64,000 nt of DNA from Trifolium pratense (taxonomy: Eukaryota; Streptophyta; Magnoliopsida; Fabales; Fabaceae), in NCBI RefSeq assembly GCF_020283565.1, contig NC_060065.1:35018409-35082408 (forward strand), given 5' to 3'. This document shows positions 53,925 to 64,000 of this stretch, piece by piece (position 1 is the first letter of the stretch; every line of letters begins with the position of its first letter). Position numbers and translations under genes: made by a program. The notes under the pieces were generated by a model, which was given only the letters and a program-made list of their open reading frames with translations, was not told the DNA's origin and made no database searches.

Positions 53925-55955
53925 AGAAAGTAATTTAGGATAGAGATAGAGAGATAGTCACGATGACTTTGCTGCCGTTAAGGTAGAGGACTGTATCTGT
54001 GTTTTTGATTTGGTGAGTTCGTTTCGTGGTGCACTGTGAGTGGCATTACAAGTTAGCATATGGGTTGCTTTTATAGTTTTTAATTTTGTTCTTCTAAGAT
54101 TGTATTTGAGAGTTAAATGTCCATCATCGATGATGCATGGCCATGTTCGAAACTATACTTCATTTTTGTCTGAAAGAGAAACTAGTTTATACTTGTTCGA
54201 GATTATTGGATGTTTCTTTTGTTTTCGTGAATCTGGCCTTATTTTCAAATTATAAGCGTCTAAGAATGCTGGTTGCTTTGATGCTGGCCTTATTTTCAGG
54301 TGGTTGGAGTTAGAACTTAAGCTTGTTGCAGATGTTGGTATAGTTGGTGCTCCAAATGCAGGGAAAAGTACACTTTTGAGTGTTGTTAGCGCTGCTAAGC
54401 CAGAAGTGGCAAATTATCCCTTTACAACACTGCTTCCCAATCTTGGTGTTGTTTCATTTGACTATGATTCAACTATGGTAGTGGCAGACCTTCCGGGTCT
54501 TCTTGAAGGAGCACACCGAGGTTTTGGTTTAGGTCACGGATTTCTGCGACACACTGAAAGGTGTTCTGCACTGGTAAGCACTTTTGATCAACATGTTCGC
54601 AACATTTTTGTTCATTTCAGTTATAGATTTTAAACATTGCCACAGTGTCTGCCTATTTAGGTTTTGAGTATGATTTTATTTTTCTGCACGAATCTTCTGG
54701 TATTGGTAAGCATGCTATTTTTCTCACCTTGAAATTTGCTGCTTAAAATAAGTGTTTACGTTGGATTTCAGGTACATGTTGTTGATGGTTCATCACCACA
54801 GCCAGATCTTGAGTTTGATGCAGTTCGTCTAGAGCTGAAGCTATTTAATCCTGAACTAGCTGAGAAGCCTTTTATAGTTGCTTATAATAAAATGGATCTT
54901 CCAGAAGCATATGAAAACTGGGAATTTTTCAAGGAGAAGTTACAATCTCGTGGGATCACACCTTTTTGTATGAGTGCTGCCAAAAGGGAAGGTACTCATG
55001 AAGTTATTTGTGCCGCTTATGAGCTTTGGCGTAAAAATAAAGAAGCCAAGGAGGAATATGAAGGTTATAAGTTGTTTTATGCATGTTTTATATATTATTG
55101 TCGCATTACCTGAATACTCTTCTTTCTGTAAAAACTTTTTTGCATTTGGACTAATCTCACCTGTTTCAGATGGACAAGATATGGTAAACATCAGTCATGT
55201 GGCTCGTACATTACAGAAGCAACGAAATGCTTCCATTGGTGATTTTGAGATTTTTCATGACAGCGATTCAAATGCTTGGAACGTAGTTGGATCTGGACTG
55301 CAACGTTTTGTCCAGATGACAAATTGGCGGTAGGTTAAAGAGTAATAATGTGATCAAGAATACTCGTCCTTACATGATTTTTTTTCCACCAGTTTGTTAT
55401 TTTATTACATGTTAAACATGCTTTACTTATTAAGGCTGGAGCTCCATCCTCCACTTTATTGCAACCTCGACTCATGGACAGTCTCATGGAAACCGTTGAA
55501 TCTTTTAACAGGTATGTTGATTCAGAGAAAAGGTTCCAAAATGTCCTTGAGGCTTGTGGTGTGTTTAAGTCTCTTGTGAAACTTGGGGTAAAGGAAGGTG
55601 ACAAAGTCATTGTTGGAGAGGTATATCTTTTATTTCTCTTCAGCATTTCTCTTCACTGTAATTCTTGCTAGCATGATTAATGAAGCAGTTAGCATGTGGT
55701 TGATTTATTGAATGAAATTTAGTTGTCAGTAAAGGCGGAACACTATTGAATGAAATTTACTTATTTGTAACGATTCATCGTGTAGTCTACCCGTTTTCTC
55801 TACAATATTTATCATTCCATAATTCATACTCAATGACTATTTGTTCTGCTATGTATCAGATGGAGATGATATGGCATGATTCCTCAGACAAACTTGGTGC
55901 ATCAAAGATGAAGAAGTTGTCCTCAGATTCAGTTAAATGGCCTGAATGGAAGTAA
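52560..55955 (+). CDS. OBGC: Chloroplast Obg-type GTPase (ObgC/CPSAR1-like), 627 aa, six exons
   Basis: Exons 52560-53512, 54300-54573, 54772-55063, 55170-55329, 55512-55620 and 55860-55955 join in phase with GT-AG introns. The start [14 protein letters not shown] opens a Ser/Arg-rich plastid transit peptide; an in-frame ATG at 52464 is less likely. An acidic stretch ([10 protein letters not shown] type, residues ~110-160) precedes the glycine-rich Obg fold ([20 protein letters not shown], then [15 protein letters not shown]). The G domain has G1 [10 protein letters not shown]3 DLPGL, G4 NKMD and G5 SAAK. The C-terminal Obg-specific part follows ([20 protein letters not shown], ending WPEWK). 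Plant ObgC acts in chloroplast ribosome biogenesis and thylakoid/embryo development. Length is somewhat below the Arabidopsis protein as remembered (about 680). All key motifs are intact, so it is expected to be functional. Confidence 0.95.
53852..53921. repeat. (GT)n(GA)n microsatellite in Obg intron 1
   Basis: A GT run (about 53852-53872) runs directly into a GA run (to about 53919) inside the 787-bp first intron. Confidence 0.9.
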
Positions 55956-55959
55956 TGCC

Positions 55960-56332
55960 ATTCTATTTTGGCGCTTCTAGCTCCATATGTACTGCTACTA
56001 CAAAATAGGTAAGGACTAAAGAGAACCTTATTCTCACACTTGTTTCGCTCCTTGCTATCTCAATGAAACCTGTCAATAATCTAATTAAATATAGTAGCAG
56101 CATTAACCATCGTTTCTTTTATTAATCGTATAACAATTTCCTGGAACATTTGTACATAACGGCATTGGCAATATAACAACTAATAATGGAGAGATGAAAA
56201 TTGAAAGCCTTTTCTTCGGTTCTCTAACCTTCCCTGATAAGGTTTTTGCTGTAGTCATTACTATTTCATTTTAGTTTATGAGTATGTATTTTGAATACAA
56301 TCATTGGTGCATGTTGTAGTAATTGACGATAG
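55960..56332. other. Obg 3' UTR and downstream spacer
   Basis: No gene recognised. The 3' UTR must end here, but a poly(A) signal could not be chosen with confidence. Confidence 0.5.
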
Positions 56333-56340
56333 TTTCAAAC

Positions 56341-56972
56341 TAGGGATGGCAATTTGACCCATACCCAGTGGGTACCCGCAAAAATTACCCACAACGGGTA
56401 GGGTAAAAACCCGCATTTTGGGTACGGGCACGGGTATGGGTAATTACCCGCAAAAATGAACGGGTATGGGTGCGGGTACGGGTACCTTAGTACCCACCCC
56501 GCCCCATACCCGCATAATATATATTTATTTATTTTATTTATATTATTATATTCTAATATATGTAAATCAATTTAAAACAATACAACTCTACTAAACTATT
56601 ACATATTTTTAATAAAAATATTTATTTATAACATAATATAAAAATAATGTGAATATTTAACATAAATATGAACTTTAACATAAAGTTAGTAATAATTTTG
56701 TTTATAATTTTCATTAGTCAATATTAAAATCTTTGAAATTTTTTTAATTCTATTAAAATTATATGATATTTTATAATTGATCAATTTATTTTTAGTAAAA
56801 ATGCGGGTAACGGGTACGGGTATGGGTACCTAGGTACCCATAGGGTATGGGGACGGGGGCAAAAGTTGTTACCCACGCGGGTATGGGGATGGGTACGGGT
56901 ATTTTTTCAATCTGCGGGTATGGGGATGGGTACTATAGTACCCTACCCATACCCTACCCATTGCCATCCCTA
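56341..56972. mobile_element. hAT-type MITE, copy 1 (632 bp)
   Basis: Begins TAGGGATGGCAAT and ends ATTGCCATCCCTA, perfect 13-bp inverted repeats. TTTCAAAC flanks both sides exactly (56333-56340 and 56973-56980), the 8-bp duplication of hAT transposition. Both ends are full of 'gggtatgggtacgggta'-type words; the middle is AT-rich. No transposase. Very similar to the inverted copy at 59823-60461. Confidence 0.92.
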
Positions 56973-56980
56973 TTTCAAAC

Positions 56981-57655
56981 TTTTACTTTTAGCTTTCGTT
57001 GAAATATCAAGATTTTCAGTTAGGGTTCTTGAAATTTCTGTTTACTGCTCATTGATGAGCAGCAGTTAATGCAGGAAGCAAGTTCGGTCAAAATGAGATG
57101 ACATAGCTAAGGACAAAAATTATGAAAAGCTGCCTCGAGAAGCATAACGGTAAAGCATACAAATTGCGCGCTTGTTCGGGATGGCATGATGTTCGATGCA
57201 TTCACAATTTCAAATTCGTTATTTAACCAGAAGATGAAGTCTTCAGTTGCTGCTCATAAGTGAGCTAGGCAAGATACAGTCGTAAGGGCGCACATCTTAC
57301 ATTATTTTTAGAATAAATATGTAATCAACAGAATAGAATAAAATTGTTTGTGTAATTTTATGATGAATTGTTGTAAGCTGTAACATTTTTGTAATAGAAT
57401 GTAAGTTGCATAATTTGTTGAAATTAGGGTAAAAATCAAATTTGAGTTTCACCTGAAGTCATGGTAAAAGTGTGTATTGTATTTTATCTTTAGAGTTTAT
57501 AATGTATCCAAAAGAACCATTCAGAGACTACAAAAGAAGCTCTTTGAATTAACATGACATCACAGACACCATTCTTAATATTAGAATAACTTAACAGTCT
57601 TCATATATGAATTAAAGAAATATGATTAATATTATTATTTTTTTCATATAGTGGT
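56981..57655. other. Intergenic DNA between MITEs
   Basis: No gene recognised. Unusually mixed composition at 57060-57300, but no domain-bearing frame. Confidence 0.45.
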
Positions 57656-57663
57656 TAATATTA

Positions 57664-57808
57664 CTCCCTCTAGTCCTTAATATAAGATAGACTTTACTTT
57701 TTAGATTCATTAAGAATCTAATGTATATAGTCTATAATATGGACTAAATACATTAGATTCTCAATGAATGTAAAAAGTAAAGTTTCTTATATTAAGGACC
57801 GGAGGAAG
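57664..57808. mobile_element. Stowaway-like MITE 1 (145 bp)
   Basis: CTCCCTCTAGTCCTTAATAT and ATATTAAGGACCGGAGGAAG form inverted ends, and TA flanks both sides, as for Tc1/mariner-type Stowaway elements. The interior is also palindromic. Confidence 0.85.
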
Positions 57809-57838
57809 TATTATTTTTTGCAATTTATCCTTTTAATA

Positions 57839-57980
57839 TTCCCTCAGTGACACTTTATAAGTAAATTTTACCTGTTCAGGTTCATTGTATAGTTAATGCA
57901 TCTGGACAATATAGTCAATAGATTAATTATACAATGAACATAGGAATGTGAAATTTGCTTATAAAGCGTCACGGATGGAG
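57839..57980. mobile_element. Stowaway-like MITE 2 (142 bp)
   Basis: TTCCCTCAGTGACACTTTAT and ATAAAGCGTCACGGATGGAG form inverted ends, flanked by TA. The inner part repeats 'cattgtatagttaatgcatc' inversely. Confidence 0.8.
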
Positions 57981-58052
57981 TATGTTAGAATTGTTGAAAA
58001 GTAGAAAACTCACAATTTATATAGAAGAAACAAATTTCATAGTTTGAATATA

Positions 58053-58129
58053 TTCTCTCCGTTCAGATACATTAATTATACGATGAACCTAAAAATGTGA
58101 AATTTGCTTATAAAGTGTCACGGAGGGAA
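58053..58129. mobile_element. Stowaway-like MITE 3 (77 bp, deleted)
   Basis: The right half (to CACGGAGGGAA) matches MITE 2, and the left end TTCTCTCCGTTCAG is present, with TA flanks. The middle is lost. Confidence 0.7.
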
Positions 58130-58134
58130 TATAT

Positions 58135-58270
58135 TCAAACTATAGTTGTGCGACCGAGTCCTTCGGCGTCGCGACACCTCCATCCCATTCCCCGAAAAGG
58201 GCGGCTTAAGCGGTCACTAATGACCCCCTTTAACACCGCGACATGCTTTGATGTTCTAAGGCTTGCAGGT
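58135..58270. other. GC-rich island of unknown nature
   Basis: About 120 bp ('ctccatcccattccccgaaa' and neighbours) are far richer in G and C than anything nearby, followed by 'gcttgcaggtttgcatat', which looks like a splice-acceptor context. No family recognised; could be part of an old retroelement. Confidence 0.3.
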
Positions 58271-58439
58271 TTGCATATATGTTCTTTTCGCGAGATTTTT
58301 TTTTTCATGTTTGTGAATTTGTTTGCTTGCTGGACCCTTTTGGTTGCTTATTCGATGATTTGCTGTGGCAGTTTTGTCGGATTGTTGCGGATCTCCAGCG
58401 GACTGGGTTCTTTCAAAACCTGTAATGTTTCTTCTAAAA

Positions 58440-58990
58440 AAAAATTTTCTACCCCAACAATCTTCACTTTACCCTAACAACGATATTTGAAAATGACAAA
58501 TATACCCTCATATATAATGTAAAACTGAAAAAAAAAATCATTATTTACCCTAGTCAAACAAAGTGTACCGGTGTGAGTTTGGAATTTTAGGAAAAGTAAG
58601 TGTAATTTTACATACCGGTACACTTTTTCGAAGTGTGCCGGTTCGATTTCTTCACCGGTACACTTGAAAGAAAGTGTACCGGTATGCATATTCTTCACCG
58701 GTACACTTAAAATCGTTTGATATGTTATTGAGACTTATGAAAATTAATGGTTTATGCATTTTTATTGAATATCATTAATCTTAACATATCTCAAAAACAT
58801 ATCGAACGATTTTAGATTTTTATAAAACTTAGCATAGATGATCTATAAGATATAAACTTTCAATCCAACGGTTGATTTTATAAAATTTGTATTCGTTAAA
58901 GCGTTATTGAGCGGTGTAACAGTACTCAAATGTTACACCGGTGTAATTTGATCTCTCCCATGTATATAAAATGATTGTTGAAATAAAGTT
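58440..58990. repeat. Element with recurrent ACCGGTACACTT motif
   Basis: The motif ACCGGTACACTT or its reverse complement AAGTGTACCGGT occurs at about 58565, 58612, 58632, 58654, 58674 and 58697, and a diverged form (TTACACCGGTGTAATT) at 58932. The centre of each is the palindrome ACCGGT. Between them 'aacatatcgaacgattttag' (58798) is inverse to 'aaaatcgtttgatatgttat' (58710). Probably a MITE; ends not resolved. Confidence 0.6.
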
Positions 58991-59414
58991 AATTTTTTTC
59001 CGTACACTATTATTCTTTTAACCAAACGAATCCAAAAAGTAAATTAGTATTTTAAAAGCTAAAAACCAGATTATGTTGTGAACTTTGGGTGCAAAGTGTG
59101 GTATTTGAACATATATGAGCTGAAGAAGGAGACATGTTAGAACCAAAAGTAGCTTACTAAGACATTTTTGTAACTTAAACTTCATTAATCTATTTTTCGT
59201 CAAAGTCCAAGTAAACATATTCATCCTTTAACCCTAAATGCCGGAGGTCCTTAGAATAATTTTAAAAGAAATTGTTTTGAAGAATGTGCAAAATTCTCTT
59301 CTAAGTTCTAACTATGAAAGTTAGTATGTGCCAAAATCATAAGAGAATGCCAACTGTTCCCATATCTAAAAGAAGACTGCCACTTTTTATATAAATATTC
59401 TAAATTACCTTAAT

Positions 59415-59592
59415 TGGAGAATGTTAACTTGTGCCCTTAAGGCACATGTTAAGGAAACAAAAATAGAAATTATTAAATGCTAATTTGTGCATTTTGACTT
59501 TTGAAGCATTAAATTTCTTATATCATTAAATGTTGAATTTCTATTTTGGTATATCTTAACATGTGCCCTAAGGGCACATGTTAACAAGACCC
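59415..59592. mobile_element. Hairpin-ended MITE (178 bp), GTGCCC..GGCACA type
   Basis: Left end 'ttaacttgtgcccttaaggc' and on, and right end 'cttaacatgtgccctaaggg' and on, are inverted. Each end alone is also a palindrome (TGTGCCCTTAAGGGCACA type). AT-rich middle. No clear target duplication. Confidence 0.75.
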
Positions 59593-59670
59593 TAATTTTA
59601 AAGTATACCCTCTTTGACAATATAGATCTTGAATTTAGCAGAATGTACTAGACTCTTATAATATATATAT

Positions 59671-60500
59671 GGGTATGCTAACTAGTGCCCCGGGGCACTA
59701 GTTAAGGAACTAAAACGAGAAAGAAAAGAAAAAAATTGCATTGAAAAAATAAAAATTTAAACTTTTAAAATGTTGACTTCACAAGTTTCAAGATAATATT
59801 ACTATCTTTAGTTACCTTAACCTAGGGATGACAATGGGTAGGGTATGGGTAGGGTACTATAGTACCCATCCCCATACCCGCGGATTGAAAAAATACCCGT
59901 ACCCATCCCCATACCCTCGTGGGTAACAACCTTTGCCCCCGTCCCCATACCCTATGGGTACCTAGGTACCCATACCCGTACCTGTTACCCCGCATTTTTA
60001 CTAAAAATAAATTGATCAATTATAAAATATCATATAATTTTAATAGAATTAAAAAAATTTCAAAGATTTTAATATTGACTAATGAAAATTATAAACAAAA
60101 TTATTACTAACTTTATGTTAAAGTTCATATTTATGTTAAATATTCACATTATTTTTATATTATGTTATAAATAAATATTTTTATTAAAAATATGTAATAG
60201 TTTAGTAGAGTTGTATTGTTTTAAATTGATTTACATATATTATAATATAATAATATAAATAAAATAAATAAATATATATATATATTATGCGGGTATGGGG
60301 CGGGGTGGGTACTAAGGTACCCGTACCCGCACCCATACCCGTTCATTTTTGCGGGTAATTACCCATACCCCTGCCCGTACCCAAAATGCGGGTTTTTACC
60401 CTACCCGTTGTGGGTAATTTTTGCGAGTACCCTCTGAGTATGAGTCAAATTGCCATCCCTACCTTAACCAGTGCCTCGGGGGCACTGGTTAGCATTTTCC
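59671..60500. mobile_element. Hairpin-ended MITE interrupted by a hAT MITE
   Basis: The left end GGGTATGCTAACTAGTGCCC and right end, read inversely as GGAAAATGCTAACCAGTGCC, are inverted. Each end is itself a palindrome (CTAACTAGTGCCCCGGGGCACTAGTTA at the left, partly written). Removing the inserted hAT MITE plus one target copy leaves about 183 bp, like the neighbour at 59415. Both flanks are TATATA. Confidence 0.8.
59823..60461. mobile_element. hAT-type MITE, copy 2 (639 bp, inverted orientation)
   Basis: Begins TAGGGATGACAATGGG and ends ATTGCCATCCCTA. The 8-bp duplication CCTTAACC flanks it exactly (59815-59822 and 60462-60469). Most of its length is the reverse complement of copy 1 with few differences, including the AT-rich middle. 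Confidence 0.92.
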
Positions 60501-60504
60501 TATA

Positions 60505-62042
60505 TATATTGTGAATGGTGTTTGAATTTTTTTTCTCTACTATGGAGTCGATGAAGATCGAATTTATGACTTTATGCATATTATCCAAATATTTCACCAT
60601 TAAATCAAATATAGTGGTTCAATGATGTTTGAATTTTAATAAAAGAAACTTATGTGAGACTTAAAAAGTATATACTTTTTTTTCTTTTGTCAAGTAGTTG
60701 TAGCTAGAGTTTCAGATTTTAATGTGAATGTGGCAGTACCGGAGATCGAATCTCAGCTCCTACATATTAATTCTCACAGAACAAATTCTTAATTATTTTA
60801 ATTTAATCTATGAGTCTTATAAGCCATTAAATTTGATCTAATAATAAGAGATTTGAATAGTATGCTAAAAGTCTTGGGTTCGATCTTCAGCTCCGATATA
60901 AACAAGAAAAAAAATCTATGAGACTTATATTTAACTAATGGAGTAACTAATAATACAAAAGCTACACATGCTTAAGTACAAAGCAAGAATTTCTTTTTGA
61001 GAAACATAGCGTGAGGGAGAAAGCTATCTTTTTGTGGCTTTGTTTTACTATTAACCTAAAAACTTCATCTATTTTAGGGATATGTAAATTACCTTGACAA
61101 ATGTACTTTCCCAACCCAACTTCTAAGCTCACATCTTTTGATATATGCCTTGACTAACCTTTCCTTGATTATAAGCTTTATAACTTCAATTTTGTTATAC
61201 CTTATCTCAAGTCAATTTTTAGTTTTACTATGTGTTATTCTATTATGGTGTGTCAAACTTGTGTTACATTCACATGGGCCCAAATGGGGCTTAATATGTG
61301 TATCTTTCGGCTCCTTGAAATCTTTAGTGGAAGAGTCAAGGGTCTTTAGTGTCTATCCAAACATGTTTAAGAAACCCAATGATTAATTAATCATGTTATC
61401 TTATTTGAATGCTATTCACTTCCATTTTACTAATTTTTGTGGTTCATTCTAAATTTATATTAAACATATATATTTTATTTGAATCCTATAAACAATTGTA
61501 TTCTATTTATTGCATATTTGATCTTTTGATGTTGATGTTGGAAGAGAATTTTATAGTATTTAAGTAGAGATCATAGATAGAGGTACGGTATTATTCTTAA
61601 CGGAAAATCAATGGTGACACCAGCAGATATATGACATGCTATTTCCAATGCCATATGGAATGATTTTGTAGAATAATTAAAGAGATTAAAATTAAGCTGT
61701 TAAGATCTATATATGAATCAATAAAAGTGTGGTCCACTAATAGATTTTTGGTTTTGTGGAGTAGTTTAGTCCAAATCAATTTGCATGCTTCAGTTAAGCT
61801 TTTGGTTGCCCTTTTTGACTACCTAAATTTTTCTATTGGATTTCGAAGATCAAATATTCATGTCTCTCATAATCAAACTTTGTTGTTAAAAATTGCTCAA
61901 AGGTCATATTATCTACAAGGTATTTAAAAATTATCCAGCTTAAATATATAGCACTTGTATCAAACTAGGTTTGGTTATATGCTCTAGTTTGTCTGGAATT
62001 TAGTTAGATTTAATTCAAATTATTAATTATAAGACAAGATAA

Positions 62043-62075
<33 letters not shown>

Positions 62076-62550
62076 ATCCAATCCAAGATGTTTTTGCACA
62101 TGATGAGATAGTTAAAAGAATATCCGATCTTACGGCATCAAAGAGCTAAGCTTCCATGTTAGTTATAGTACTAAGTTGTTGTTTTGACACTTTCATAAAC
62201 CAACTTCATCATTTAATAAGCCATTAGAGCTTAGTGAAGAGCTAATTAATTAAGACTATGCGCTGGATCTACCTTGATGCCAGAACTGACCCCCGAATCA
62301 GATTAAACTGGTGGTGAAAGCCACATAAAAAAAACTATGGTCAACTAAAACAAGCTATCAGTTCTGTGAAAGATATATAATTCCATAAATTATTAGACTT
62401 GAAAATTCTACCATCATGTAAAGCATATTTGGGACAAATAATGAAGAATTTTAACAAATGCCTCTTTCAGTAACGTTTTTCTAATTTTGTATTGCGTACA
62501 AAAAATGGTTTATGGAGTCTACCGATCCAAACTAGACAAATAGAAATGCT
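60505..62550. other. AT-rich region without a recognised gene
   Basis: 60830-60905 is SINE-like (TTGGGTTCGATCTTCAG box-B-like). A GATGAT run sits at about 62045-62075. 62270-62330 resembles the dispersed repeat seen at 37195 ('ccagaactgacccccgaatc'). Open frames at 61138 and 61727 have no recognisable domain. Confidence 0.45.
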
Positions 62551-62559
62551 GAAATTAGA

Positions 62560-62925
62560 CTGGATTATCATCTATTGGACTGAATTAACTTTTTTTTTAA
62601 CCTAATTTGTTATGGATTGAGTCTAAGCCCAACTCAGGGACGTACTTGGCCCATTTAAACGTCGAGCTCAACCCAATAGTGTGTTGGCCCAATGCCACAC
62701 ACTCCTGCTCAACGGCCGTAGAAGACAATCCTTTTATAGAAGACAATCCTATATATATTCTTCTCATGCAGAAGAGTCGGGTAATATCAGTTCTTACTCT
62801 AAAACCTGAACTTCACACAAATTTTAACTTACGCATCGGATTATTCACATGTACAACCCCTATTCACCACCACGGTACTGAAGAGAAGCGCTACCGGCCA
62901 TCAGATAAGATTACTAATTAATTAG
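62560..62925 (+). mobile_element. LTR-like fragment
   Basis: A promoter-like TATATATATTC (about 62750) is followed by 'aacttacgcatcggattatt' and 'catgtacaacccctattcac', a pattern common near the 3' part of plant gypsy LTRs. Defined ends and target duplications were not found, and the 104-codon open frame across it has no domain. Confidence 0.4.
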
Positions 62926-62929
62926 GTGT

Positions 62930-63454
62930 GGGAAAAATAGGGATATGAATATCAATATACTTTATGTAGTGTGGGGTTGTTTCCAATCTATGATGCAAGC
63001 CAGGGAAGACTCATACATACAACATTTAATTCTTAGATAATTTTCTGTCTGGTCAGAGGTAAATTATTACTTATAACTGCTCCCTTTGAAAATCATGAAA
63101 AAAAACAACAGCTTTCAATGCAATTTGGTTGATTATTTTGCCTTAAGAGTTTCACATGTACATATTATTACATGCAGCTGGTATATGACATGCTAAGATA
63201 ACTAGATTAGTACCTCCAAATTCAAATGTTTACAGTTTAAGACAAAACCATGCACTTGATTTTTCTTCTTTTGGTTCCCTTGGGTTGATTCCAGCACAAA
63301 TATTGTGTTTTCACCAAATTTTTAGTCATCTAGAAATGTTATCCCAAAATGTAACCAATCACTACCTCATATTTGGATTCTCTTTTATGATTTGATAATC
63401 ATAAAATGAAATCTGACTTATATTTGAGTTTTTTTTTTTTAGAAGAATAATTTG

Positions 63455-63521
<67 letters not shown>

Positions 63522-64000
63522 AAATAATTACACATGAATAAAAGGCAAATGGGTAATAAGTTGCGCCGCTAATTTTAATTTGAGTTTTGAAAATAATTTT
63601 AACTTGTAGTTAGGATTTGAATTTTTATCGGTAATCATACTAGTCGGTTCAAATGATTGAACCAACAATATGATAGTAGTTTGTTAGTTGGTTCAAGCAT
63701 GGTTGGTTCTTAGTCTGACTCTGATCCCTGATTCAACTACGGTTAGTTCAATCGATTCCTATCTTTCTATTTTATTTCTAAAAAAAATACTGTCAGATTA
63801 ACATTCTCTGAAACCTACTGTCAGATTAACATCTATGAGGCCTAGCTGAAAAACAAAATAACAACAATATAGTTATAGGATCAAGACATTTTTTAGTGTA
63901 TATTTTGTTTTCAATATTGTCTCTTCACTCTCTTGTACAGAGTTTACCAGGTAGATTTTCATGTAGTATGTTGATTAACTATTCAGCTTGTGGCCTTTTA
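62930..64000. other. AT-rich tail of the window with a (TA)n run
   Basis: A TA run occupies about 63463-63520. 63620-63780 contains 'ggttcaa'-type words resembling the MITE at 27730. No gene recognised. Confidence 0.5.

Noticed and set aside
61138..61386. 82-codon frame with hydrophobic N-terminus, considered as a nodule-type secreted peptide
   Set aside because: No cleavage site followed by a cysteine pattern, and no second exon with the expected motif.
62607..62921. 104-codon plus-strand frame
   Set aside because: No domain, and the underlying DNA resembles an LTR end.

Overview
This is a stretch of plant nuclear DNA. Genes have spliced exons with GT-AG introns, the intergenic DNA is very AT-rich, and transposable elements are dense. 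The mix of repeats and gene families suggests a legume of the Medicago/Trifolium/Vicieae type: an Ogre-like long LTR, SINE-like repeats, and tandem F-box/KIB1-4 and mTERF families. That assignment is an inference and no species is claimed.

Layout. 1-464: 5' exons of an APC7-like anaphase-promoting-complex gene leaving the left edge on the minus strand. 1.5-9.9 kb: a possible Helitron end, then broken copies of an M16 (nardilysin/insulinase) metallopeptidase gene, one split by a 2.1 kb solo LTR with a clean ATTAT target duplication. 10.0-15.0 kb: a beta-galactosidase exon fragment and a MORC-type GHKL ATPase gene lacking both ends but with correctly spliced central exons; one intron holds a gypsy remnant. 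15.3-19.7 kb: an internally deleted Ty1/copia element abutting a broken mTERF gene. 20.3-23.1 kb: inverted-repeat elements around a small lysine-rich gene. 23-33.4 kb: two intact mTERF genes, a third C-terminal relic, MORC-derived debris and a truncated gypsy element containing a MITE; this looks like repeated duplication of a MORC-mTERF block. 34.6-45.4 kb: two paralogous two-exon genes with a KIB1-4 propeller, an F-box and a second KIB1-4 propeller, plus a relic of a third. 45.4-52 kb: a four-unit tandem array, a 1.5 kb fold-back element with a palindrome-array core, further MITEs and a LINE scrap. 52.5-56 kb: a complete six-exon chloroplast Obg GTPase gene (ObgC/CPSAR1-like), the most conserved gene present. 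56.3-60.5 kb: a dense MITE cluster including two related hAT-type elements with perfect 8-bp target duplications, one nested in another MITE. 60.5-64 kb: mostly empty, with an LTR-like scrap and microsatellites.

The genes do not form a pathway. Probably functional are APC7 (cell cycle), ObgC (plastid ribosome/GTPase), two organellar mTERF proteins, two F-box/KIB genes and one unknown lysine-rich protein. The rest is decayed gene copies and transposons. The most notable observations are the F-box lying between two propellers, the serial MORC-mTERF duplication, and several unrelated MITEs whose ends each form their own hairpin.
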